Source: Flavobacteriaceae bacterium UBA3078 (lineage in GTDB: Bacteria > Bacteroidota > Bacteroidia > Flavobacteriales > Flavobacteriaceae). Taken from it: 8,839 nt of DNA. The DNA lies in the NCBI GenBank assembly GCA_002366675.1, contig DFBO01000149.1, positions 1 to 8,839 on the forward strand, written 5' to 3'. The notes under the pieces are model-generated. The model did not search any database, was not told where the DNA came from, and was given only the letters and a program-made list of their open reading frames with translations. Shown one piece after another: positions 1-6,177 of the stretch. Position 1 is the stretch's first letter; each line of letters starts with the position of its first letter. A program made the position numbers and the translations under genes.

Positions 1-251
1 GCATACTCATCATAAGCTGTTGTAAAGATTATTGAAGATTTGACGTCTACTAAATCGAATATCTCAAACGAAAGACCATCACTTAACTGAATATCTAAAA
101 ATATTAAATCTGGATGTTCGTTTTCTTGAAACCAGACTACAGACTCTTCCACAGAATGCAACATAGTTTCTGCTCGAATACCTATTTTATCAAGCATTCT
201 CTGTAAACGTCTAGCAGATGGCTTTTCGTCTTCAATTATAATTACATTCAT
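1..251 (-). CDS. LytTR-type response regulator, receiver domain (partial, C-terminus beyond window)
   Basis: This is the N-terminal 83 codons of a response regulator, reading off the left edge of the window. The start is ATG at 249-251 and the protein opens MNVIIIEDEKPSARRL. Receiver-domain landmarks are visible: the acidic cluster E7-D8-E9, the phosphoacceptor aspartate D53 in the strand LIFLDIQLSDG, and the Thr77/Thr78 pair in FTTAYDEY. That last signature is typical of the LytR/AlgR group, so a LytTR DNA-binding domain is expected beyond the edge, but it is not seen here. The gene is last in a minus-strand operon, 30 nt after a 2TM-domain gene and downstream of a LytS-type kinase, which is the expected phosphodonor. 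The leader just before the ATG is A-rich with no Shine-Dalgarno site, as is usual in Bacteroidota. The receiver assignment is secure; the output domain is inferred. Confidence 0.93.
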   Translation of the reverse strand, partial: MNVIIIEDEKPSARRLQRMLDKIGIRAETMLHSVEESVVWFQENEHPDLIFLDIQLSDGLSFEIFDLVDVKSSIIFTTAYDEY

Positions 252-281
252 TTTATTTTTTTTTAATATAGTTGTTTAATG

Positions 282-611
282 CTATTCCCAGCGTTGTTTA
301 TCTTTTTCAAGAAGTTCTTTAATCTTACGTTCTTCCCAGTTTTTTGAAATTGAAATGTTTTTGATAGAAACCAATAACCAATGAATTAATAATCCAATAC
401 CCCAAAAAAATGCCATTGATAATTGTCCATATCCCATACCCCAAAACCCATATCTAGTATAACTTGACATTTCACCTATAACCAGTAAAGCTATAACCCA
501 AACCAGATTTACAATTAAATATATAAATAAATGAAAGTAAAGCCCCTTAATTTTCTTTACTTTTTCCTCTGCTTTTAAGATTTTTAATCTTCTATAAGAA
601 TCCTGCTCCAT
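282..611 (-). CDS. 2TM domain-containing small membrane protein
   Basis: A 109-aa protein with the layout of the 2TM domain family (Pfam 2TM, function unknown). It has a basic N-terminal helix with the motif KxKKIKGLY at about 18-25, a first membrane helix at about 24-46, a loop rich in Tyr, Gly and Met, and a second membrane helix at about 66-83 with FFWGIGLLIH (conserved His77). A charged C-terminal helix follows (NWEERKIKELLEKD), ending in a Trp near the terminus. Both ends are predicted cytoplasmic. I chose ATG at 609-611, one base after the upstream gene's TAG. The frame can be extended to a GTG at 633-635, but that would overlap the previous gene and add eight residues not found in its paralogue. 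The protein is the second free copy of the domain fused to the kinase at 924-2255, and it directly precedes the response regulator. A role in modulating the kinase is inferred only. Confidence 0.88.
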   Translation of the reverse strand: MEQDSYRRLKILKAEEKVKKIKGLYFHLFIYLIVNLVWVIALLVIGEMSSYTRYGFWGMGYGQLSMAFFWGIGLLIHWLLVSIKNISISKNWEERKIKELLEKDKQRWE

Positions 612-612
612 C

Positions 613-924
613 CTAATTCCAATGCTTTTTATCACGTTCCATAATTTCTTTAATCTTTTTCTCTTCCCAGTTTTGTCCTAATATAAAATCTGGTAAAAAA
701 ACCGATAGTCCGTGAACTGTAAGTCCTATTCCCCAGAAAAACAATGTAAAGAAATTCTTATATTGGAAATAACTTTCTCCTGGTTCTAAATCTTGAACAT
801 TAATTACAACTATCATTAAATTTATAACTATATAAACCAATGTATGAGAATAAAATCCTTTTATTCTTTTAACTCGCTTTTTAGCAAGATCTAATCGCTT
901 TTGTTCGTTGTAGTTTGATTCCAT
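613..924 (-). CDS. 2TM domain-containing small membrane protein
   Basis: A 103-aa paralogue of the neighbouring 2TM protein. The N-terminal basic helix holds AKKRVKRIKGFY (14-25). Membrane helix one spans about 25-43, then comes a short acidic loop (QDLEPGE), and helix two spans about 59-77 with FFWGIGLTVHG (His71). The cytoplasmic tail is NWEEKKIKEIMERDKKHWN. The start ATG at 922-924 overlaps the kinase stop codon by one base (TAATG), a classic arrangement for translational coupling. The stop is followed after one base by the next gene's ATG. The opening MESNYNEQKR closely resembles the sequence at the kinase's internal Met346 (MESDYTINKE), which suggests that all three modules descend from one small gene. 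The biochemical function of 2TM domains is not known to me. Co-translation with a LytS-type kinase implies a role in the same signalling complex. Confidence 0.9.
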   Translation of the reverse strand: MESNYNEQKRLDLAKKRVKRIKGFYSHTLVYIVINLMIVVINVQDLEPGESYFQYKNFFTLFFWGIGLTVHGLSVFLPDFILGQNWEEKKIKEIMERDKKHWN

Positions 925-2255
925 TAATTCCAGTTTTTACGTTGATTTTCTTTGTCTAAAATTTCTTGTATTTTACGTTCTTCCCAGTTTTTACCATATC
1001 CAAAAACACCAAAGGCATGAAAAACAATACCCATTCCCCAACCTAACATTGGAAACCAAAACCATTGAAAATTCCATGACGTTCTATAATTGATAAAAAT
1101 TAAAAATGGTATTACCACACAATATGATATGATGTTACCATAAAAACCTTTTATTTCTTCTACACGTTTTTTAGCCTTGTAGTAAGCCTCTTCTTTGTTA
1201 ATTGTATAATCTGATTCCATGATTGATATTTGTTTTGTAAGCATTGGTATTGCTACGGCAAAACGACTTGCTTGTTGATTGATGTTTACTTTTCTATCTG
1301 TTAAAAGTTGGTAGCGTTCCATTATATTACTTAACCCTACACCACTACTTTTTTTAACTATTTGTTTTGGTTGTAAATTATTCTCTACTACCAAATTTCC
1401 ATTAAATTCATAAATTCTAATATGCAATGGTTTACTTTCTGTTACCATATTATGCTTTACAGCGTTTTCTAATAACAACTGTAGTGATAACGGAACCACT
1501 TTACTATCTGGATTTGACGCTTGTTCTGGAATATCGAAAACAATACTGTCTTCAAATCTCATTTTTAATAAAGACATATAGGTTTTAGCGAATTTAAGCT
1601 CTTCGTCTACAGACACTAAATCCTTGTTTTTTTGCTCTAAAACATAACGATAGACTTTTGAAAGTGACGTCGTAAATTTTTGAGCATTTTCAGGGTTCTC
1701 CTCAATTAAACTGGTTAACACATTTAAACTATTAAACAAGAAATGTGGATCTAATTGATTCTTTAATGCATCAAACTTAGCTGTTTGCGTTTGTGCAACT
1801 ATTTGAGATTCTTTAACCTTCTTTTCCTGATTCTTTTTAAAGAAATAAATAGCATGAAACGTAATAACTATTGAAAGTGTAATCCACAATCCAAATGTGT
1901 AATTTCTATAAGATTCGTTGGTTATAAATTCTTCAAACGATTTATTTCCATAAAACACTTCTGTTAATATCCTTAATAAAAAAAGCCCAATTAATGTAAT
2001 AATGATAGAACCTACAATACCAAAAACAATTCGCTTGATACTATCTTTTTCTTTCCATGGATATTTTTCTAGATAACCAAAAAAGTACATGTTTGAATAC
2101 CCTAGAACAAATGCATATAACTGATAGAATGAAAAATGTATTAGAAACTCGTTAACACTTTCAAATTCAAAACCATTGAATAATGCATTACCAATTACAA
2201 AGACGATACAGCCAATGCCAAAGGTTATTAAGATGTTTTTTGTGTTACCACTCAT
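924..2255 (-). CDS. LytS-type sensor histidine kinase with C-terminal 2TM domain
   Basis: A 443-aa membrane sensor kinase. Four predicted membrane helices lie at about 8-26, 40-60, 74-97 and 120-139, followed by a short charged linker helix. The His_kinase (LytS/YpdA class) domain carries LDPHFLFNSLN with the phospho-accepting His171. The ATP-binding domain shows an N box (LLLENAVKHN, Asn264) and a glycine box (GVGLSNIMERY, 305-315), and ends at about 338 with AVAIPML. A third element, unusual for the class, is a full 2TM domain at about 355-440 with KKRVEEIKGFY, GWGMGIVFH (His413) and NWEERKIQEILDKE. The catalytic core is therefore held between two membrane segments. The gene lies 5 nt after an exported TPR-like gene and overlaps the next 2TM gene by one base. 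The likely partner is the response regulator at 1-251. The stimulus is unknown, since the protein has almost no extracytoplasmic domain. An internal ATG at 1218-1220 (Met346) could also yield a free 2TM protein. Confidence 0.95.
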   Translation of the reverse strand: MSGNTKNILITFGIGCIVFVIGNALFNGFEFESVNEFLIHFSFYQLYAFVLGYSNMYFFGYLEKYPWKEKDSIKRIVFGIVGSIIITLIGLFLLRILTEVFYGNKSFEEFITNESYRNYTFGLWITLSIVITFHAIYFFKKNQEKKVKESQIVAQTQTAKFDALKNQLDPHFLFNSLNVLTSLIEENPENAQKFTTSLSKVYRYVLEQKNKDLVSVDEELKFAKTYMSLLKMRFEDSIVFDIPEQASNPDSKVVPLSLQLLLENAVKHNMVTESKPLHIRIYEFNGNLVVENNLQPKQIVKKSSGVGLSNIMERYQLLTDRKVNINQQASRFAVAIPMLTKQISIMESDYTINKEEAYYKAKKRVEEIKGFYGNIISYCVVIPFLIFINYRTSWNFQWFWFPMLGWGMGIVFHAFGVFGYGKNWEERKIQEILDKENQRKNWN

Positions 2256-2260
2256 AATAT

Positions 2261-2890
2261 TTATTTACAATCTTTTAAAATTTCTTCAGCACGTTCTTTC
2301 CCCCAAGAAGGATAAAATTTTATTTCTGACTTAAAAGTAGTAAAAAGTTCTAATGCTCTTTCTACATCTTTACAAAATGGTTGCGTATCCTGACCAAAAT
2401 AGCGAGCTCCACCTATTTCCCAATCAGCTTTATTTAAAACCACTCTTGGGTTATTTGGTGCTAGTTTCTCTGCTTGAGTATACAGAGCCATAATTTTTCC
2501 AGATAAAGTTATTCCATAAGTAGCTCCATCGCTAGCCACATAAACAGTATGTAATAAGGCTTGCATAACCATTATTTCTGGATTGTCTTTAGAAATTGCT
2601 GTAGCATCATTTAAAAAAATTTGAGCTTGCTTTAATTGTGCTTCTAATACACTTTTATCGCTTAGTTTAGTAAATCCATCCAAAATTAAAGTTTCAGCAG
2701 CATAATATGAAGGTAGCCAATTATCTGGTTCAGCAGCTGCAATACGTTCAAATAATTGTGATGCTTCTATAGGATTGGTTTCCCATAAATCAAAAGCTTT
2801 CTCCATACCCTTTTCGTAATTACTTTGTGCTTGTAAGTTTGTTGTTATTAAAACCACAACACAAGTAATAAAAAGTTTTAAGTAGTTCAT
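2261..2890 (-). CDS. Exported TPR-like protein, first gene of the kinase operon
   Basis: A 209-aa protein with a cleavable signal peptide: a short polar start, a hydrophobic core at about 5-16, and probable cleavage after LQA at residue 21. There is no lipobox cysteine at that site, so it is probably soluble in the periplasm. The mature part is helical and resembles tetratricopeptide repeats, with units around 24-54, 55-100 and 103-146 (for example A-L-Y-T-Q-A-E-K-L-A-P-N-N-P). Two cysteines, C173 and C208, flank the last helical region and are the only ones in the mature protein, so a disulfide is possible. It opens the operon and ends 5 nt before the kinase gene, so it may act as an accessory sensor or ligand-binding partner; this is inferred from position alone. 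No catalytic motif is visible. Family-level naming beyond TPR-like is not justified. Confidence 0.87.
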   Translation of the reverse strand: MNYLKLFITCVVVLITTNLQAQSNYEKGMEKAFDLWETNPIEASQLFERIAAAEPDNWLPSYYAAETLILDGFTKLSDKSVLEAQLKQAQIFLNDATAISKDNPEIMVMQALLHTVYVASDGATYGITLSGKIMALYTQAEKLAPNNPRVVLNKADWEIGGARYFGQDTQPFCKDVERALELFTTFKSEIKFYPSWGKERAEEILKDCK

Positions 2891-2912
2891 TTAATAAGTT
2901 TTAATGTTGATA

Positions 2913-2938
2913 CAAATATCTTACTAATGTTACGACAA
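2913..2938 (-). promoter_or_regulatory. Candidate promoter of the TPR-kinase-2TM operon
   Basis: Read on the minus strand, 2920-2913 gives GATATTTG, one mismatch from the Bacteroidota -7 box TAnnTTTG. A TTG triplet lies upstream at 2938-2936. The 15-nt spacing between them is shorter than usual, so the match is tentative. It would place the transcript start about 15-20 nt upstream of the ATG at 2890. Confidence 0.35.
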
Positions 2939-3002
2939 TTAAAAAGAGTTTCCTCGAACTGTTAAATATTATTTCTGAATTGTAATAAAATATGTTTAAA
3001 AT

Positions 3003-3037
3003 AAAAAACACTTTCAGATTAAACATGAAAGTGTTTT
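3003..3037 (-). terminator. Intrinsic terminator downstream of tonB-like gene
   Basis: A perfect 12-bp inverted repeat (arms 3005-3016 and 3026-3037, arm sequence AAAACACTTTCA) with a 9-nt loop. On the minus strand the hairpin is followed by a run of six T at 3008-3003, partly inside the stem. It lies 33 nt beyond the stop codon of the TonB gene, so it ends the receptor-TonB unit and insulates it from the kinase operon. The flanking gap at 2891-3069 holds this terminator and the downstream operon's candidate promoter; I see no gene in it. Confidence 0.85.
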
Positions 3038-3069
3038 GGGAATTTACTGCAGTAACCAATCAATGAAGA

Positions 3070-3798
3070 TTAATTCTGAATTTGAAAATTAATAGGAATA
3101 CTATATGGAACTGATACTGGGTTACCACGTTGATATCCAGGTTTCATTTGTGGCAGTAAACCAATAATACGTTCTGCTTCTTTTTCCAGCATTTTATCTG
3201 GTCCTCGAGATTTAACATTAGCAACATTACCATCTCTATCTATTGTGAAAAGAACATATACCTTACCATAAATCCCTAGCTCTAAAGCTGCCTGTGGATA
3301 CTCAAAATTCTTTACTATATGGTCGTTCATTTTTTTACTAAAACAAGCCTTTAATTCATCGTTTGAACTACCTAAGCAACCAGGGAAAATTGGAATTTTC
3401 TCAACAACCGAAAATGGCACAGACACATCTTCTTCTACATCTTCAACTTCCACATCGCTAACTTCTACAATAGGATCAATCTTTTCATTCTGATCTGTTT
3501 CTGTACTTTCAATAACAGTCTCTTCAATCTCTTTAGCGTCTTCCACAATTGTTATTGTCTCCGGATTTGATAGTACAGGAGGTGGTGGAGGTGGTGGAGG
3601 CATATTCAAATCTGTTATAGGAATTTCTTCTTCAAACTCCTCAACTAGATTAAGACTTTCTAATAATAAATCTGTGTTTTCAAACGTCTTATACTCAAAA
3701 GAGAGCCAGGTAGCAAGCAACATAACATTTAATCCTATTGCGAAATAAATGCTACTATTTCTTCCTACTGCAACGTTTGGGTTTTTTTTTGGTTCCAT
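3070..3798 (-). CDS. TonB family energy transducer
   Basis: A 242-aa TonB of the Bacteroidota type, which couples the proton motive force across the periplasm to outer-membrane receptors. It has a short basic cytoplasmic start (MEPKKNPNVAVGR) and one membrane anchor at about 16-33. A periplasmic spacer follows, with eight prolines at 67-74 and then a strongly acidic stretch at about 80-125. The motif VVEKIPIFPGCLGSSNDELKAC (131-152) carries the Cys141/Cys152 pair common in this group. The TonB C-terminal domain runs from about 155 to 241, with YPQAALELGIYGKVYVLFTIDRDG and the ending PYSIPINFQI. The gene sits 94 nt after a TonB-dependent receptor on the same strand and is followed by a terminator, so the two are probably functional partners. 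The Glu/Asp-rich spacer replaces the Pro-Lys spacer of proteobacterial TonB. The start is ATG at 3796-3798, directly after a strong dyad symmetry. Confidence 0.93.
   Translation of the reverse strand: MEPKKNPNVAVGRNSSIYFAIGLNVMLLATWLSFEYKTFENTDLLLESLNLVEEFEEEIPITDLNMPPPPPPPPVLSNPETITIVEDAKEIEETVIESTETDQNEKIDPIVEVSDVEVEDVEEDVSVPFSVVEKIPIFPGCLGSSNDELKACFSKKMNDHIVKNFEYPQAALELGIYGKVYVLFTIDRDGNVANVKSRGPDKMLEKEAERIIGLLPQMKPGYQRGNPVSVPYSIPINFQIQN
3578..3600. repeat. Short 9-bp-period GGN tract encoding the TonB polyproline run
   Basis: The 23-bp tract is two and a half copies of GGAGGTGGT on the plus strand. It lies inside the TonB gene and encodes the Pro67-Pro74 run on the minus strand. Its unit is in frame, so slippage would change spacer length without breaking the gene. 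Confidence 0.7.
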
Positions 3799-3840
3799 GA
3801 CGATACAATTTAGTATCTTAAAATTAAGACACTAATCGTC
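3799..3840 (-). promoter_or_regulatory. Dyad/hairpin abutting the tonB start codon
   Basis: The inner inverted repeat has arms 3811-3821 (TAGTATCTTAA) and 3824-3834 (TTAAGACACTA). Outer arms are GACGAT at 3799-3804 and ATCGTC at 3835-3840, with a 6-nt bulge on one side. In the minus-strand transcript the single inner mismatch becomes a G-U wobble, so all 11 inner pairs can form around a small A/U loop. The AUG follows at once. No U-tract follows the stem, so it is not a standard terminator. It could be a translational control hairpin or an operator; the sequence does not decide which. Confidence 0.5.
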
Positions 3841-3845
3841 AAATA

Positions 3846-3865
3846 ACTATGACATAAGTCATGTT
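3846..3865. promoter_or_regulatory. Small dyad in the receptor-tonB gap
   Basis: The arms ATGAC (3849-3853) and GTCAT (3858-3862) surround ATAA. Outer AAC and GTT can pair if one base is bulged. It lies between the receptor stop and the tonB hairpin. It may be a protein-binding site or a weak RNA hairpin; chance is also possible in such AT-rich DNA. Confidence 0.25.
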
Positions 3866-3892
3866 CCAGTTTCACTTAAATAAATAACAATT

Positions 3893-6046
3893 CTATAAGT
3901 TATCTAACTGGTTATCTGTTCCTTTCTCGCTAATAGTCCAAAAGAATCCAACAAAAAACAACTGATCTGCAGCTGGTCTTAACGTTCTTCTAGCATAATT
4001 CCCATTACTATCTGGTACATCTGCATATTGATAACCATTGATGTTTTTAATTCCTAAAACGTTATTTACAGATAAATACAGGATTTTTTGCTGACTAATT
4101 AAATAAGCCCAATTTAAACTCATACTATTATAAGATTTTGTTTTCTGATTTAAAAAACCTGTTTCATTTGGATTTGTATAGGTTCTTCCTGAAGCAAAAC
4201 TATAACTCATTCCAACCTGGCTTTTCCAGTTCTCAATCCAGTATTTTGTTACAACCGAAAGATTATGAGTGTTTACGAAGTTTGGAGTTGCTTGTATTGG
4301 ATAGTTTTGATATTCTCTTTCGCTATCTAGAAAGCTATAACTTACCCAATAATCTAAGTTTTTAATGCTTTTATTGTCTCTCCAAAACAAGTCTATTCCA
4401 GTAACATAAGCAGACCCTGAGTTGTTATAATTACTAGCGAAACTAGCATATTCAGTATCATATTTTATTAAATCGTTGTAATTTTTATAATAGGCTTCAG
4501 CTCTAAAAATCTGCCCATCATTATTCAACTGATAATTCAAAATATAATGGGTTGTATTTTGTGCATTTAAGTTTTGCTCAAATTTCAAAATATTGTTATT
4601 TGGGTTTTGATAAAAATTTCCATAAGCTAAAGACACTTGGCTTTTAGCAGATGTTTTATAAGCTAAAGACAGTCTAGGAGATAGTGTTAACTCATCAAAT
4701 AACTCACTGTATTCAAGTCTTAAACCTGCTTTTAATGCGATGTTTTTTGAAAAAAAGATGTCAGCTTCAGAAAACGCAGCAGTTATGTTATTCTTAAATC
4801 CGTATGAAAGGTCGTTTATAAATGAGTTATTATAATCTTCATTAAAATTGGTTGCGAAATATTCAGCCCCAAAGTTTAGTTTAAAACGACTATTAAAATG
4901 ATGCTTTAATTTGAATTTAGCATGATATGAATTTTCAGAATCCTTAATATCATCCTCTATCAATTCTACTTTACTTTTATTATACGTGTAACTCAAGCCT
5001 CCAAAAACTGTCCAGTCATGACTCAACATTCCTTTATAAGACCCATTAAAATAGAGGTTTTTATTATTCAGTTTGTAATGTATGCCTTCTGAAAAATCAA
5101 TATCCTCTTGAATTAATTCGAAACTACTCATTTCGAAAGCAGAATATAATTTCAACATACCAGAGTCAAACTTTTTTCTAAAAACAGCTTCTCCAGAACC
5201 TCCTTGAAAAGGCTCTATCCAATCGTTTCTATCTGGAAATAAAGCGATATAAGGAGCCAAACTAATAAAAGAGCCATTAACACTTAAGGAACTAGAATCC
5301 CATTTTTCTGTATGACCTAAAACTGCGCCAATACTCATAATACCTATATCTGTTTTCTCTTGATCTGGCTCTTCAATGGTATTCAATAATAATATTGATG
5401 ATAATGCTTGACCAAATTCAGCCGAATAACCTCCAGTTGAAAACGTGATACCATCAAACAAAAAAGGAGAATAACGTCCTCTGGTTGGCGTATTTCTCGT
5501 AGTAGGTACATAAGGTGTAAATACACGAATACCATCAATAAAAATTTGAGTTTCCTCTGCTTCACCTCCTCTAACAAACAAACGACCATCCTCAGCAACC
5601 GTAGTTGTACCAGGAAGCGTCTGCAAAGCGCCAACAAAATCTCCTAAAGCGCTAGCAGTAGTAACGACATCTAGAGGTTTTAAAACAGAAATCTTACTAT
5701 TATCTCCAGCCGAAAAGGTGCCAGCTGAAATAACGACAGTATCTAAAGCATTGACATCATCGCGTAATTTAATTTGCAAATTGTTAAATTCTGAAACATC
5801 TTTTGAAATTAAAAATGTTTCATAAGATATAAATGAGACTTTCAATATCTGTGTTCCAGATTCGTCGGTTATAAATGAAAACATTCCGTTTTCATCAGTC
5901 ATACTTCCATCATAAGTTCCTTCTAAATAGACATTTGCTCCTTCTATTGGATTGTTCTTAGTATCTATAACTCTACCAATAACAGTAGTTTGAGAGATAC
6001 TAGAAGCAATAGTGAAAAAGAATAAAATTAATAGTGACTGTTTCAT
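3893..6046 (-). CDS. TonB-dependent outer-membrane receptor with carboxypeptidase-like N-terminal domain
   Basis: A 717-aa outer-membrane receptor for active uptake. The signal peptide spans about 1-18 (hydrophobic core LLILFFFTIASS, cleavage near SIS-Q). A carboxypeptidase-regulatory-like beta domain follows at about 21-97 (TVIGRVIDTKNNPIEGANVYLEG and the DENGMFSF turn). The stretch LDTVVISAGT at 101-110 resembles a TonB box. The plug domain runs from about 118 to 225 and includes GRLFVRGGEAEETQIFIDGI and FSTGGYSAEFGQALSSIL. The rest is a beta-barrel with alternating aromatic strands, and its last strand is probably QLFFVGFFWTIS. Twelve further polar residues (EKGTDNQLDNL region) follow, whereas many barrels end at the aromatic residue itself. 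The length suits a 22-strand barrel of modest size. There is no SusD partner beside it, so a glycan SusCD system is unlikely. The substrate cannot be read from the sequence. A tonB-like gene follows on the same strand. Confidence 0.93.
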   Translation of the reverse strand: MKQSLLILFFFTIASSISQTTVIGRVIDTKNNPIEGANVYLEGTYDGSMTDENGMFSFITDESGTQILKVSFISYETFLISKDVSEFNNLQIKLRDDVNALDTVVISAGTFSAGDNSKISVLKPLDVVTTASALGDFVGALQTLPGTTTVAEDGRLFVRGGEAEETQIFIDGIRVFTPYVPTTRNTPTRGRYSPFLFDGITFSTGGYSAEFGQALSSILLLNTIEEPDQEKTDIGIMSIGAVLGHTEKWDSSSLSVNGSFISLAPYIALFPDRNDWIEPFQGGSGEAVFRKKFDSGMLKLYSAFEMSSFELIQEDIDFSEGIHYKLNNKNLYFNGSYKGMLSHDWTVFGGLSYTYNKSKVELIEDDIKDSENSYHAKFKLKHHFNSRFKLNFGAEYFATNFNEDYNNSFINDLSYGFKNNITAAFSEADIFFSKNIALKAGLRLEYSELFDELTLSPRLSLAYKTSAKSQVSLAYGNFYQNPNNNILKFEQNLNAQNTTHYILNYQLNNDGQIFRAEAYYKNYNDLIKYDTEYASFASNYNNSGSAYVTGIDLFWRDNKSIKNLDYWVSYSFLDSEREYQNYPIQATPNFVNTHNLSVVTKYWIENWKSQVGMSYSFASGRTYTNPNETGFLNQKTKSYNSMSLNWAYLISQQKILYLSVNNVLGIKNINGYQYADVPDSNGNYARRTLRPAADQLFFVGFFWTISEKGTDNQLDNL

Positions 6047-6080
6047 TAAGACTGGTTTTACCTTTCGTTGATTGATGCAG

Positions 6081-6111
6081 CAAATCTCTATAGTATTAAA
6101 GGTAATTGAAA
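6081..6111 (-). promoter_or_regulatory. Candidate promoter of the receptor gene
   Basis: Minus-strand GAGATTTG at 6088-6081 differs from TAnnTTTG by one base. TTTC at 6111-6108 lies 19 nt upstream, one base from the TTTG -33 box at standard spacing. Both boxes are imperfect, so this is a modest call. The predicted leader before the ATG at 6046 would be about 30 nt. Confidence 0.4.
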
Positions 6112-6126
6112 CTTAAATTAACCGAA

Positions 6127-6160
6127 TTGTAAAAATTGTATGACGAATTGAATATATTTG
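6127..6160 (+). promoter_or_regulatory. Promoter of the YhhN-family gene
   Basis: TATATTTG at 6153-6160 matches the Bacteroidota -7 box TAnnTTTG exactly. A TTG at 6127-6129, 23 nt upstream, could serve as the -33 element. Transcription would start near 6166, only about 12 nt before the ATG at 6178. This supports that ATG over the upstream in-frame TTG at 6136, which lies inside the promoter. Confidence 0.6.
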
Positions 6161-6177
6161 GTTTTAACCACAAACTT

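Noticed and set aside
612..635. GTG-initiated eight-residue N-terminal extension of the second free 2TM protein
   Set aside because: It would overlap the upstream gene. The ATG at 609-611 follows that gene's stop by one base and gives an N-terminus matching the paralogue.
282..2255. Phage or toxin-antitoxin origin of the small two-helix membrane proteins (holin or membrane toxin)
   Set aside because: They share the 2TM domain with the kinase C-terminus, including the conserved NWEE cytoplasmic helix, and are embedded in the kinase-regulator operon with no lysis or phage genes nearby.
3799..3840. Reading the dyad before tonB as an intrinsic terminator for the receptor gene
   Set aside because: No U-rich tract follows the stem, and the start codon of the next gene follows directly.
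4138..4365. Plus-strand open frame of 75 codons inside the receptor gene
   Set aside because: It is antisense to a clear beta-barrel coding sequence, with no family motif or promoter of its own.
5383..5637. Minus-strand open frame of 84 codons in another frame of the receptor gene
   Set aside because: It lies wholly within the plug domain coding region, and its composition looks like an out-of-frame translation.
6136..6177. TTG start adding 14 residues to the YhhN-family protein
   Set aside because: The codon lies within the predicted promoter, upstream of an exact -7 box, and the added residues do not resemble the usual family N-terminus.
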